DNA from: Pachyseris speciosa
Lineage: Eukaryota > Cnidaria > Anthozoa > Scleractinia > Pachyseridae
Assembly (NCBI GenBank): GCA_016490735.1
Contig: JAEMWC010000100.1
Coordinates: 1,314,501 to 1,378,500, forward strand
DNA length: 64,000 nt
Reading direction: 5' to 3'
The notes below the pieces were generated by a model. That model was not told the origin of the DNA. It did not search any database and saw only the letters and a program-made list of their open reading frames with translations. This document shows, one piece after another, positions 36,801 to 48,300 of the stretch. Position 1 is the first letter of the stretch, and each line of letters begins with the position of its first letter. The translations under genes were made by a program, and so were the position numbers.

Positions 36801-39058
36801 TAGTTCACATACAGATCAAGTTACTGTTACTTATCTCTTTCATTCTTAATACAGACATTTATTTTCTTCATAGTCTACTAACATACATGTATTTATCCAA
36901 ATCAAGGGCTATTCTGAAGGTTTTTCAGGATTGATATGGACTTCTTCAACAATGACTGCTGCAACTTTATTCAATGTTCAACTTGTTTACCAAGGCATGA
37001 AATCAGTTACAGTAGCCTCATGTGGGAAAACTTCACAAGATACACTGCTTTGGCTGCATTGGTTTAAAAGGGTAACAGAAATTAAAAGAAAAAAGTATGA
37101 GTAAAGTTATTACAACCCTTCTTTAGAACCATTTTCTATATGTGCATTGTATATAAAAACCTATAAAGCCTTTTATATTAGTCAGATATATGAAGAAATA
37201 AACATTCTCATTAAAAAATATGTGTAGATGAATAGGAGAGAGTTATGGAACATTCAAATTCAATAGATAGTTTTTGCTTAGAGAAACTAATTCTGGTCCT
37301 TTACTATTTATTAGTAAAATAACTGTATCAATTTCTCTTGCCTATAATAATAAATAATGATAATGATATCATGAACTCAAAATTTTCTAATTACATTATA
37401 TTATTTTTACAGGTATTTATTACAATTTTTTTGGCTTTACAGGTCAATGTTGAATCAGTTTTAGAAGTACTGTAGGTTTTGTCTGGGAGATGAAAATAAA
37501 CAATATTGGCCATTTTAATTTCAGTCATGGTTCATCTTAGACTCTGGTGTAAAGAGAAATTGCATGAATTTGACTACTAATTATCACTAGTCATATTTCA
37601 TGCAATGTTTGAGAATACATGTACCTTCATTGTTGTATATTATTCTCAAACACTTTTAATTAAAAACTACTTACAGCAGCCGGTGCATCATCATCTGAAG
37701 GTACAAAGTCCTTGAAAGCAGCAACGTCATCTTTATTTTCTACAATAATGCAAAGTAGTTTGCCAATGGGCACATCCTTGCTTCCAGCTGGAAGAAGAAT
37801 CTTTGCCAGGAAGCCTTCTTCAGGAGTTTCAAATTCCATTGTGGCCTTATCAGTTTCAATCTGTGCCAAGAGATCCCCCTCACTGAGCTCGTCGCCCTCC
37901 TGTTTGTCCCAGCTGACAATTGTGCCCATCTCCATTGTTGGTGACAATGCTGGTAACATGACCTTCGTATGAGAGGGTAGGCCTTGTAATGAAAGATAAC
38001 AAACACAATTTGCTGTTAAAACTGTATTCACCACAATCCGTAAAAATCATCTTTTGGTTGACAATCAGGCTATGAATAGAGAGAAAAACAAAATCCAGAC
38101 AAATACAATCTAACTACTCAGCATGTACATGTAATGTTTTGGCTACATTGTGCATCTTGTTCATGCATGTACAGCTATGTTTGAAATCATAAAAATAGGT
38201 TCCATGTTGCTATTTGACCTGTGCACTTACCCTCTGAGCTGAAATATCGAAAACCACATTTTTGAAGATTTGAAGGTATCACAAGCTGAACACCTGTTGA
38301 ATCCCTGCAAATAAAATTTTTGAATGAATGCTGATTTTTCAAAATTGATTCTAAATGTATAGGGACGTACTGGCTTATTATAAAAGCATAACTGAAGGGG
38401 GATGATGTGGGTAAGAAAATATCATTAAGGTTTCATCTTGCAGAGCACTTAGTGGGTCTGTAATTTTCTATAATTATTTTAGCATGCAGCCAGCTGAACT
38501 ATACTTAGTTTCTAGATCTGATTTATTTTGACCTCATCAAAATAATACAAGAGATGGTAAGACTCAGTAACACAATAATTATCATTTCATTCTACCCTTA
38601 ACCGATAAATAATACCGTTGTGTTTATGCTCACTTTGTCCAGAGGTAATTTTACCCAGCTGAGTCTTATTCCAGTCAAAATTTATAAGTCTTGTGACAGT
38701 CGAGGTATGTGTACAAGTTGAAATTGTACGGAAAGCTAAAGACACTAGAAGCTATATGTATATCATTACAGCATATCATACAGGCAATCTAACTAGAGGA
38801 CAGGAATTATTCTACTCAATACTGATTACATAATAAGTATCTAAGCTTTGCGAATGCATGATCAAAGTCTATACGAACTCAAAGCCGGACTGATCGGCTC
38901 GTGGACGGCATCACAGAAACAAACTTCGCTTACCTCGCGCACCAAATTATAAGTGTACGACGCTGAATCAGTGATTGCATCTTACAAATACTTGTTCGAA
39001 GAGCTGCAGAACGTCCCCTTCGCCCCAAAAAACTGGCCACACGTCGGGCAGACAGCAT
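27852..39058 (-). CDS. DLAT: Dihydrolipoyllysine acetyltransferase, pyruvate dehydrogenase E2 (DLAT), complete
   Basis: DLAT is the acetyl-transferring core of the mitochondrial pyruvate dehydrogenase complex. Twelve coding exons fit in phase: 39058-38934, 38304-38231, 37982-37675, 36744-36562, 35410-35311, 34490-34450, 34220-34135, 33236-33099, 31281-31200, 30709-30554, 29853-29789, 27981-27852 (TGA). The product is about 495 residues. An Arg-rich presequence ([16 protein letters not shown]) comes first. One lipoyl domain follows with [10 protein letters not shown] (lipoyl lysine) at about residues 70-160. After a Pro-rich linker comes the peripheral subunit-binding domain ([28 protein letters not shown]), then a poly-Ala linker. 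The catalytic domain has [36 protein letters not shown] and the active-site DHRVVDG. Human DLAT has two lipoyl domains. Intron 9 uses a GC donor. Start is the first ATG in frame. Confidence 0.95.
28703..29742. mobile_element. TIR element (CCATTGGCGCCC ends) in the last DLAT intron
   Basis: Left AAACCCATTGGCGCCCAGCC and right CCGGCACGGGCGCCAATGGT are inverted copies. A relative at 49389-49995 shares the right end (GGCCGGCACGGGTGCCAATG). No transposase ORF; small ORFs inside have no homology I recognise. Confidence 0.6.
31819..32241. mobile_element. TIR element, second copy of the CACTGTC family
   Basis: Left TTAAAGGGGCACTGTCGCGT and right GCAGTGCCCTTTTAA. Internal sequence matches 9867-10270 in inverse orientation. 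In the DLAT intron at 31282-33098. Confidence 0.7.
33539..33655. mobile_element. Hairpin MITE
   Basis: Arms TTAGCCTCCAACGCAGAC...TTTGGGCTCGTCACG and CGTGACGAGCCCAAA...GTCTGCGTAGGAGGCTAGC pair almost end to end. Confidence 0.8.
33835..34093. mobile_element. TIR element, AGAGCGCTTTTCAATTGAGT ends
   Basis: Left AGAGCGCTTTTCAATTGAGT and right ACTCAATTGAAAAACGCTCT are inverted copies. A diverged copy of the inner part (GAATGTCGTAAAACCAAA ... ATTGGTTGGG) is at about 30733-30900. It ends about 40 bases from DLAT exon 7. Confidence 0.75.
34768..34884. mobile_element. Hairpin MITE
   Basis: GTCCGTCCTGTAAGTTA... pairs with TAACTTACAGTACAGAC, and ATTAATTTATGG pairs with CCATAAATCAA. In the DLAT intron at 34491-35310. 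Confidence 0.65.
35334..35358 (-). repeat. Coding CAG/CTG triplet run (poly-Ala linker of DLAT)
   Basis: Seven CAG units on the plus strand read as GCT codons on the minus strand and, with one GCA, encode eight alanines between the binding and catalytic domains of DLAT. Confidence 0.85.
35861..36296. mobile_element. TIR element, TTTAAAGGGAACCTC ends
   Basis: TTTAAAGGGAACCTCCACTC and its inverse (GAG-TTGAGGTTCCCTTTAAA) bound 436 bp. Inner arms (ACAACAAATTGATGC / TTTGTTGCAAG; AAATCCAAAATGG) also pair. In the DLAT intron at 35411-36561. Confidence 0.8.
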
Positions 39059-39326
39059 TCTGGATTGCCTTCACACGACTCAAGTATTGATCGATCTACA
39101 GCCCTCCTTCCACCCGAGTCGCAAAACACGTCCCCTCCTTTATGTATGATAAATGAAGGTTTCCCTCTCCAAGCGGTAGCGTCCAGTCCAACTCCTTTTC
39201 AATGGTCAGCAAGGAACGCTGGGATCGAGACGTTTCCTGGGAAATACAAAATGGCGGCAACATAATATTATTTTGTTCACAACAAACATTAACTTTTGTT
39301 GAGTAGATGATATTTTGGCATAAAAG
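39059..39326. promoter_or_regulatory. Presumed bidirectional promoter, DLAT / C8orf34-like
   Basis: Only 268 bases separate the two divergent start codons. The segment includes AAAATGGCGGCAAC at about 39249-39262, a match to a YY1-type GCCATnTT core on the minus strand. No TATA box is evident. The role is inferred from position. Confidence 0.55.
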
Positions 39327-42300
39327 ATGGCTGCACAGCAAGTTCAGGATTATTTAGAGAGGCACCGTATTGGAGCATTATTTGAGGTAACAAGTTTACT
39401 ATCAGAAGCTTGGAGAGTGTTCATTTCAAATTAGGCTGTAAATCGATCAATGAATGAAAACGTAAAGCTTGTGGGATGTGGCTGGAGTGACAAGGATAAT
39501 TCAAAAATTAATGTGATCAAGTAAGCTGAAGCCACTCACACATACTTGATCACATTAATTTGTGAAGTATACTTGTCACTCCAGCCACATCCCACAAGCT
39601 TTACGTTTTCATTGCTTGTTTTACTGATTTGTGGGTACTTGAGCCTGAGCATTAGCTAATTGCCATGCTGATGAGGCCTAACAAGGCCGAAACAGCTGTC
39701 CATGGCTGCTAATGCTTGGGCTCAATCTTTGCTTTGGTAGATTTAAGGGGTAATGCCCACTACCTTGTGACCTTAGTGCCCTTAGAGTGGCTTTTATAGC
39801 TTACTTGATCACAGTAATTTGTGAAGTATCCTTGTAAATCAATGAAGATCGTCGATTGACTTGTAAACTAAGTGTTAAATGCTGTTAGCCTAGTTATTCA
39901 TTGATTATTATATAACTTGATTATATAAAAGGGAATACATAGAATTTAGAGGTGAAAGATTAAATTGATACGGAATTTTACTTCTCAACTAGTGCCTAGA
40001 AAATAGAATAGGTCTAACCCTTTGCCTTTTGCCAGCTTAATACATGTAGCTGTCAAGTCTCGAAATGGTAGTTTAAAATTCAAGTTTTTTTTTGGGTTCT
40101 CAAATGAGAAAGAGAAAAAAAGGAATTATAAGAAAAAATATTGTGTTGTTCCTCTCACAAGTTTAAGCCTATTGATCTTAATACTCTAACCCCTGAAAAA
40201 AATAAGCTTATAAATATTATATCACATTATCATACCATACATATTTAGCTTATGTTCAGTGACTAACTTGATCAACCTTGTCATATATGTAAATGTTATG
40301 TTAACATGGGTTTGGATTTAGATACCAGTTTTCTGGGACAGGCAAAAGCAGGGCTGTCAACCCTCTCGGATAATCCAGGAGACTCCAGATTTTGGATCGT
40401 ATCTCCCGGTCTCCAGATTAGAGTCTGAAATCTCACAGTTAATCATCAGAGTTTGCCATTTCTTGTGAGACTCACAACTCACAACAACAAAATTTCAAAT
40501 TTTTTGCATTGTTTGAGCTATTTTACTGTTAACATGGATAGCAAAATTTCCAAGTTTCCATAAACTCCAACAAACCGTTCTTGCAAGTGTTGTCATTGTC
40601 ATATAAGCAATAATGTGATTGGTTGGAAATAAACCAATCAGATCAAACGTTACAATCCCTTCTAAACAGTGCATGCATGCAGAGCAGGCAATTTGTATGC
40701 AGGCATGTATCATGCCTGCAATGTAGGCATGAAGCATGTACATGTATGCATCATGCATGCAATTTGGCACATTTGCATGCATGTTCATGCATACATGAAG
40801 AGGGTCAGCATGCATGCAAAAATATGCATGCATGCACCAAGCATGAATCATGCATGCAAGATTGCTACATACCAATATGAGGGTATTAAAGCTTTTCTAC
40901 AATTAAGTACAACAAACAAGAACTCATAAAATTGAAACAAAACTAGGAAATCTTTATTTATGATAGGTCGTTATGAGTTAAAAGTACAAAATACAGCTCA
41001 GGTAAAATTATGTTGGATCCCACCTTAGTCCCAATACACTTTGGCCTGTAAAGTACTTGAATTATCATAAGTCTTAATAGTCTTCACACAGCATAAAAAT
41101 GTAGAACCTTACTGACAGAAGCTTGTTGTAATCGAAAATTTCTTTTCCAAAGAAATCAAAGAGAAAGAAAAAGATGTTCCGGGCTTTACTGACACTGGTA
41201 ATACCATAAAATGTGATTGAACAAATGATGCAGAAGTTCGAACTGCTGCTCTTTAAAATTAAAAGCTTATGACTATAAGCTTATATATTCTCAATTCTAG
41301 AACTTAAGCGCTTCAGAACTCAAGAATGATAAAGCAAACAATCATACAAAATAGGCGATAAAAAATCAGAGATGCAAGATTCGAACTTCTAGCTAATGTT
41401 GCGATGAGATATCTGACATCCAAACAAGCATTTCAGCATCTAACCTTTTTCTCTAGATGGCCTGGGACATTTTGTACTCGAACTATATGTCTTTCTGTTT
41501 TCTTTCCTTCAACTGATGTATTTCAGTTGCAAAAAGATGAGGAATCGAACTATTTTATATTAATTAGCAGTACTGAGTGTAGCAAACTTCATAAAACTCC
41601 TCTGTAACTGTTCAAGCCATGCGCTCGAAGCTAAACTTCACACTTTGCTATTGTTTTCAAGCACCATGTGACGTTGAAGTCGACTTGCGCATGTGTCAAT
41701 GATCTCATGGCTTTCCTGGGAACTAGCTTTCTCAAAATTCAACATGGCGGACTGGAGTATTCAAGTTCGATTGATCTGTTGGAAAAACAACAGGATCCTT
41801 CAAGAAACACTTTGCTTGTTGCCACCCTTATAATTATGTACTCAAAGGCGAAGGGAAACCTTTTTGTATGTTTTCATGAACTTAAAGTGGACGAGGTGAA
41901 AAAAAAAAGATGCTACTACAACTGTAAAATCTGAAAAATAAGCACGACACTAATCACTTGCTGCTGCTTTGCTCAGTCACTTGATCAAAATTGCATCTTT
42001 AGAAACAAAACAGTGAATAAAGGAAGAGCTTTTGAAGAGGATTTCATTTACATGTACAACAGGATCAACCAACGAACTGTGTAAGTTTTTTGTTTGTGAG
42101 TGGAAGCGGTAGATGACTTATTTTCCTGAAGCACAGTACAACATTTAGTGATTGAGGGTTTAATATGAGTTGAAGAAACAGGTTACAGTACAGTGCAAAT
42201 AAATGCTTTGTTATTATCTGCAAAACGTGTTTTAAATTAAATTCAACATTTTCAGATTTTCAACATTAAATAAATACATATCTATTTTTGCAAGCAAGAC

Positions 42301-45300
42301 TGGTCATAATGACCATGTAAAATTTTAATATCACTTTTTAACTTACAACAAATCAAATTTCATAACAGTAGGATTAAGAAAAGTAAAATAAATTCAAATT
42401 ATTACAAAAATAACACACACTCAGTGTTCTCCAATCACATCTGAATCAGTAAATTAATCTGCACGCACACAAGAATGATTTTGTATCCTTGCATGCATGC
42501 AGCTCTAACTGCATGCATGCTTTCATGCATGCAAACAGATTTGCATGCATGCAGTACGTTAGCTTCGGCTTGCATGCAAGGACCACTGCATGTATGCAGG
42601 CATGCATGCAAACATCCCTGCATGCATGCTGCATGCATGAAGCATGCATGCAGCATGCATGCACTGTTTAGAAGGGATGACGTCATGTGCATTATGATGT
42701 CATCTATCACAATTCTCAATATTTGAAGATGCAGTGGGTTGACAGCCCTGCAAAAGTAAACCAAGTACTTAACAAAGATTTTACTTCATCCTTCTCAAAC
42801 TACATGTACATGTACATGTACGTGTAACTGTCCCTGGATCTCTAGATGAATTTATAATTATTTTAAGCTTTGAATAGCTTGTCATTTTGATAATATCATT
42901 GTAAATGTAGTTGCTGGCCATGATGATGAATTATCAGTGTTACCAAACATGCTCTTAATTCAGGTGTTTTAGTATTAAGGCTGGGCACCGCCGGGTAAAT
43001 TAGCTGGCTGATTAAACATACAATAGTCATGTAGTTTTGCCGCATGCCGAGAGAATATCGAGAAGGTAATACACATTTTCCCACCTGTAATAAGTAATTG
43101 CTGTCCTGCTTGAAACCTTAATAAAACTGCTGACAAGTCTGTACTTTCTAGATATTTCACAAACATCATTGTGAAATGCCATTTGAACCTTTTCTCAGTC
43201 AAACACAGTGTATTTGCTAGGTTCTTACATAACCAACCCCCCCCCCCCCCCACCCCCCCTCCACTCAATGTTTTAGTCATTATTTCTGATGATTATGGTC
43301 ATGTTAGATTTGTGAGATTTTTTGTTACAGGATCTGATGGCAAAAGTCATAAAGGATACTCCTGAAGAGCCACTTACTTATCTTATAAAAGTCTTAAAAA
43401 AGATGTATTCTGAAGGAGGCTCTAAGGTATGTTTGTTATTTCAGGTCCGCAATTAATGAGCATGTAGGTTTAAATGAAGCGACAATAGTCTCTGAATTGT
43501 TAGAAATGGGCAAATTGAAATGCATCTTGCAAGATGTTGTTTCTGGTTAGACTTAATGATAAGAAGTGTCATAAAGAAGCCAAAACAAACAAATAAACAA
43601 GCTTTGTTTATTCAAATAAACAAAACATGAAATGACAGAAGTAATTTGTTATTAACTAAAGTTAAACTTGTTTTCCTAGGGTCCTGGATCATCACTTCCA
43701 CCATCGGGTTCCAAGGCAACATTTGCAAGATCAATGGGTCTTACAGGGACCTCATTTGCAAGGCACTCGTTTGATGAAGGTACATTAAATAAGTGTACAT
43801 GTGCAAGTCACCCTTTGTTGACTTGTTTGAAGGGCTTTAAAAGTGACATACTATTACCCTTGCGAAATAACTCTGAGAATTCCTAGGAATTCCTAAGAAT
43901 TTCCTAGGAATTCCTAGGTATTTATTCTTAGGAATTCCTAGGAAATCTTAGGAATTCCTAGGAATGAGAGGTGTGAATTTTCACGGTAAATTCGGACTTG
44001 GAATTCCTAGGAATTCCTAGGAGTTCCCAGTTTTAATAGTACTTGTTCTCAATTCCCTGAAATTCCAAGGCCATATGGAACAGGACTTGGAATTCCTAGG
44101 AATTCCTAGGAATTCCCAGCCTTGCTGTTCCTAGTAGAAATTCCCAAAAATTCCAAGTCAGAGGTTGTATCTCAAAATACATGTATATCCCAGAATTACA
44201 CCGTGAATTTTAAGCAGTTCTCCTGAGCATCTAAAACCTTTACGGCGATTAAATTAAAAAAAAAAGTTAAGATAAGTCTTTAAGTGATGAAAGCAAAGGA
44301 TGAGACTGATTTGAAGCTGTCCAACAATTTTATTTACAATAAGCAAATGACACTTCACACAAGATGACAAATCACTTGGAATCATTAAACTACATGGGCC
44401 AACGGGATTTGTTTTTCCCAAAGTTTTAAGTACACAGTATCAGGTAATGTTAAACGTAGTTGTCTGAATCACAAATTTATAATAATATTATAATTGTGAA
44501 AAATATTTTAAAAATGTAAAAATTATGTTACAAACTTGTGTATTCATGGGAAAGCTGATCTTGAGATTATCAATACATTTGAATTCTAAAATTTACATGA
44601 ACTGGAACAAGATGAAAGGAAAAATGGCAAACAGTGGACTTAGCTCATTGATTTAATTTTTTGTGCCGTTCAGGGAGCTTCCTTTGCTGTCTGCGGGTGA
44701 GGTTGTCAACAATGTCCCGCTCCGCAGCTTGTATTTTTGATTCATGCCTGAAACAAAAATAATATTTCATCAGTGACCATTAGCAAATTACATGTAACGC
44801 CATTCTAGACAGGTTTAAATTCACTAGAGTACTCAAGATAATTGAAGCCCTGGCGAATAACTGACCTAAAGTTAAGCTTTAAAACTCGATCTGTAGTTTT
44901 ACAACCGTTGAACTACTGACCATTCAAAGACCTCAAGATACAAACAGCGGCCAATATGGATTACACTTTGCCATTAGCCAGCTCAAGGAGCGGTCTGTTA
45001 CGCAATGATTTTGTTCTTTCAAGTTTTAGTGCGCCGTTGACAAGTTTTTTTTATAATTGAAGAACTGTTCCTATTTCTAATAACAGAGTATTTACTCACC
45101 AAAAACTTTCACAATTCCTGCTTTATAAATGGCTTGTGTGCCGGCTGTTACATCCACGATGATGTCCTCATTTCGTTCAACATCCATGCCCAAAACTTCA
45201 GCCTTTCGTTTGCTACGATAACGCTGTTGTCATTCTCCCTCTAAACCACTCAAAAACCTTCTTCACGAAAGAGAAATAATATTATTCGCACGACAGCCCA

Positions 45301-48300
45301 ACTGAAAAGACAATTTCAAAGATGGGCGCCAAGGGAGAATGAATAGAGGTTCTTTGTTCGATAAAAAGCAGGAGGATAGTCACGTGAAAATTCACACACT
45401 GTCATTGGCTGTTGCCGTGTAACATCCGCTGGACTGATTGCGGTCTTCAGTGATACCTATTCCGTTCGCTTTTCTTGCTTCCATCTGTAATTTCAACACG
45501 AATCATTCAGATCTCAGGGATTAATGAATCCCTTGATGGCGAAGGTTTTGACGTAAACACACTTTATGATGCTTTAGATGTTTGTTTTTGAACGTTGTCG
45601 AGGAAGCAAAGAGTTGAATGAGTGCGTGAAGGTGAGAAAAATTCATCGCGTAAAATCTCGCTTTTACATTCATTTCATTTCAAAGGACTTTGTAATTTCA
45701 TGAGCTTTTCGGATAAGTCACTGCGTAACTGCGTGACTTAAGGATTGTATTCTATTTTATGTAATTGTCTTTTTGCTTATTAGGCTTAGTCACTTTCCTT
45801 GACAGAATTAAAGTCTTGATCTTAAAGAATCACAAAGCTTTCCAGTCTTTGTTTAACTTAAAGTGTTGGAACTTTAAATTGATATTGATTGACCTCAAAA
45901 TTCTGAAATTTGCATTCTGATGTCTCAGTTTACCATTGATTCCCAGACATTCCCAGCAATTCCAAATGCGATTTCTGTTTAGTATTAGAATTCCTGGGAA
46001 TTCCTAGTCATTCCCAATTGAATCAGTAAACATTCCTAGATATTCTAAGAACTTCCAAGCCTTTGGCTTTATCGTAATTTGCATGACTTGGAATTATTTA
46101 GAATTCCTAGGAATTCCTAGGAATACCTAGGAATTCCAAGTAGTCTGGGAATCCATTTCGCAAGGGAAGGACAATAACACAGCATTGTCCTTACAACTGT
46201 ACAAAATGCAAAGTCCATATTTCTCCAGATGAGCCCTAACTGCATTACAGTGCACTGCCCACTTAGCTTTAATTGTTGATAGCCAGCACCAGACTGCTGA
46301 GGAAATTAGGTTGCAGCAGATGATCGATCGGGTCACTCAGGGCATTGATGTTACACTGTTGGCCTAATGTCTCCTTCACCTCCACATTTGATACTAGAAG
46401 GGAACATAAAAGAGTGGAATGCAGTTCCATGTGCTGTGGTCTGCTCTCTTGCACATGTACACAATTTACAATGTCCCCAATTAGTTAAGCCAGGTGGCCT
46501 GCTTAAAGAATATACACATTAAAATAAAGTTGGTGATTGTCATTGAAGTGAATTATTGCATATGCAAGTTGAAGATGCAACTCAAAGATACTAGCTTACA
46601 GTATCTTAATAGCTACTCTAAATTCTAGGATAAGTAAAGTATATGTATGTATGTATACCTCACAAATTAATGTGATCGGGTAAGCTGAAGCCACTCTAAA
46701 GGCATTAAGGCCACATGGTAGCGGGCATTACCATGCTGTCGTGAGGCCTAACAAGGCCAAAACAGCTGTCCATGGCTGCTAATGCTTGAGCTCAGTGTGT
46801 GCTTTGGTAGATTTAAGGGGTAATGCCCGCTACCATGTGGCCTTATTGCCTTTAGAGTGGCTTCAGCTTACCCGATCACATTAATTTGTGAGGTATACTT
46901 GTCACTCCAGCCACATCCACAAGCTTTACGTTTTCACTATATGTATGACTACTGTATGTATTATGTAATGCCTCAACTATTTTCATTGATAAATGTAACA
47001 CTTACTATATGTAGCTCCTGTAGTTCAATTTTATCCTTGGTTCAATTTTTTTCTTTTGTTCGACTTGTGTATAGTAATGTCGGATAATGAGTACAAAACA
47101 AAGGAAAATAAAAACTTTTACCACTGTAGCTCCTTGACAGTCCTGCCAGTATTTACAGCCTTGGTGCTGTGTGCTTCTGTGAGATTATTTTGACTACAAA
47201 TTTACCTACGCCAGTCCTGTATATATTAATCTAGGAAGGAATGCATTAGCTAAGTCTTGGGCTGGACCAGACTTGCACTCAGAGGGATCTAAGTACCGAC
47301 CTAGCAGTGCTTCCAAAGCTGGTAGAGAATATCCCCGACCTTGGCTGAGTGGAAGCAAGCCAGCTGGGAAGAGTGTTGGAGACAAAGACAACGTGAGGCC
47401 ACAAGCTAGAACAGGTGACCAGAGAGCTTCTGATTTAAAGCACCCATTGTCCTCTTGTAGCTCAGCCATAGAGCATCAGAACTGGTGATTAGAAGGTCAA
47501 AGGTTCAACTCCTGTTGGGCAGAATTGGAATTTTTGTTTCGAGTATCAATATGTGTGTGACAACATGGAATATTTAAATGCGGTCAGTTTGTAAAGAAAC
47601 TGTGGCGCTTTATTGGTGGGAGAGTGAGCATGAAAATTTGTTTTTTTCAGTGGAGTTAATGTAAATAATTGGCCACTGGGATTGAAAAAGCTGACATTTC
47701 GAGTTTTGAATCTCTGTACTGTAGTCAGTATTTACATTTATCAACTCCATTGATAAACCAAATCAATATGGAATAATACAGAAGAGTGTAATTTTACTTT
47801 TTTAAAATGTTTCTAAACTACGGTAATTTAAAATGTACTCTTCTTTAATTTTGTAAAAAGTTTATTCTTTATGAAAGATGTATATTGTTCAAGATATCAT
47901 AGGCATGTGGGAGTCAAAGTTCAAATATTCTTCTATTTTCTAACAAGTGTTTAACCTTTTCATTTTTAATGCAACACAGCACATGCCCAAAGTATCAACG
48001 AGAGGCCTCAATGGAATCACAAGACGTCTGTTCCATCACATGACTTTGATGAGTGGTTCAACATGCAGCAAAGGCCCACCAAGACAGCTGACAAACACTC
48101 GCAAGAATACCAGGGATGTGAGTGATCTACAGTTTAGTAATGATTAACTTTTTCAGTTCTGGAATCTTCACAATAATATCATGATGCTGTATTCACTCAG
48201 CACATAGTAATATTGTTATTTAATACTTCATAAGCCAGTAACAGTTACATGTACTGTAGATCCTCAGTGCAATTGAAGGTGCGGAATAAAATTTGGTATA

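Larger units (their letters stand above)
40349..42750. mobile_element. 2.4 kb hAT-like non-autonomous element with TGCATGCA arrays
   Basis: Ends CAGGGCTGTCAACCC and GGGTTGACAGCCCTG are perfect 15-bp inverted repeats. The sequence CAAAAG directly flanks both ends (40343-40348 and 42751-42756), a likely 6-bp target duplication. CAGGG starts are typical of the hAT superfamily. Subterminal arrays of TGCATGCA-type units lie at about 40668-40858 and 42488-42663. They are in inverse arrangement, each bordered by CCCTTCTAAACAGTGCATGC or its inverse. The 1.6 kb core (40860-42480) has no transposase-like ORF. Lies in intron 1 of the C8orf34-like gene. Confidence 0.8.
43857..46166. mobile_element. 2.3 kb TIR element with GGAATTCCTA arrays
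   Basis: Ends CCCTTGCGAAAT and ATTTCGCAAGGG are perfect 12-bp inverted repeats. Arrays of 10-13 bp units built on GGAATTCC and CCTAGG, themselves palindromes, occupy about 43872-44155 and 45945-46145. The centre (44160-45940) holds a spliced mini-ORF on the minus strand. I found no convincing target duplication, so the superfamily is unassigned. Located in intron 3 of the C8orf34-like gene. Confidence 0.7.

Noticed and set aside
40668..42663. CRISPR-like array
   Set aside because: Units are short palindromes with irregular spacing in an animal intron; there are no uniform spacers and no Cas genes.
40495..42764. Cys/His/Met-rich ORFs (MHAC repeats) that look like metal-binding proteins
   Set aside because: They exist on both strands and in several frames of the TGCATGCA arrays, so they are products of the repeat.
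47947..48147. ORF reading C8orf34-like exon 5 in another frame
   Set aside because: The neighbouring exons only stay open in the frame giving RPQWNHKTSVPSHDFDEWFN, which also matches the human protein.
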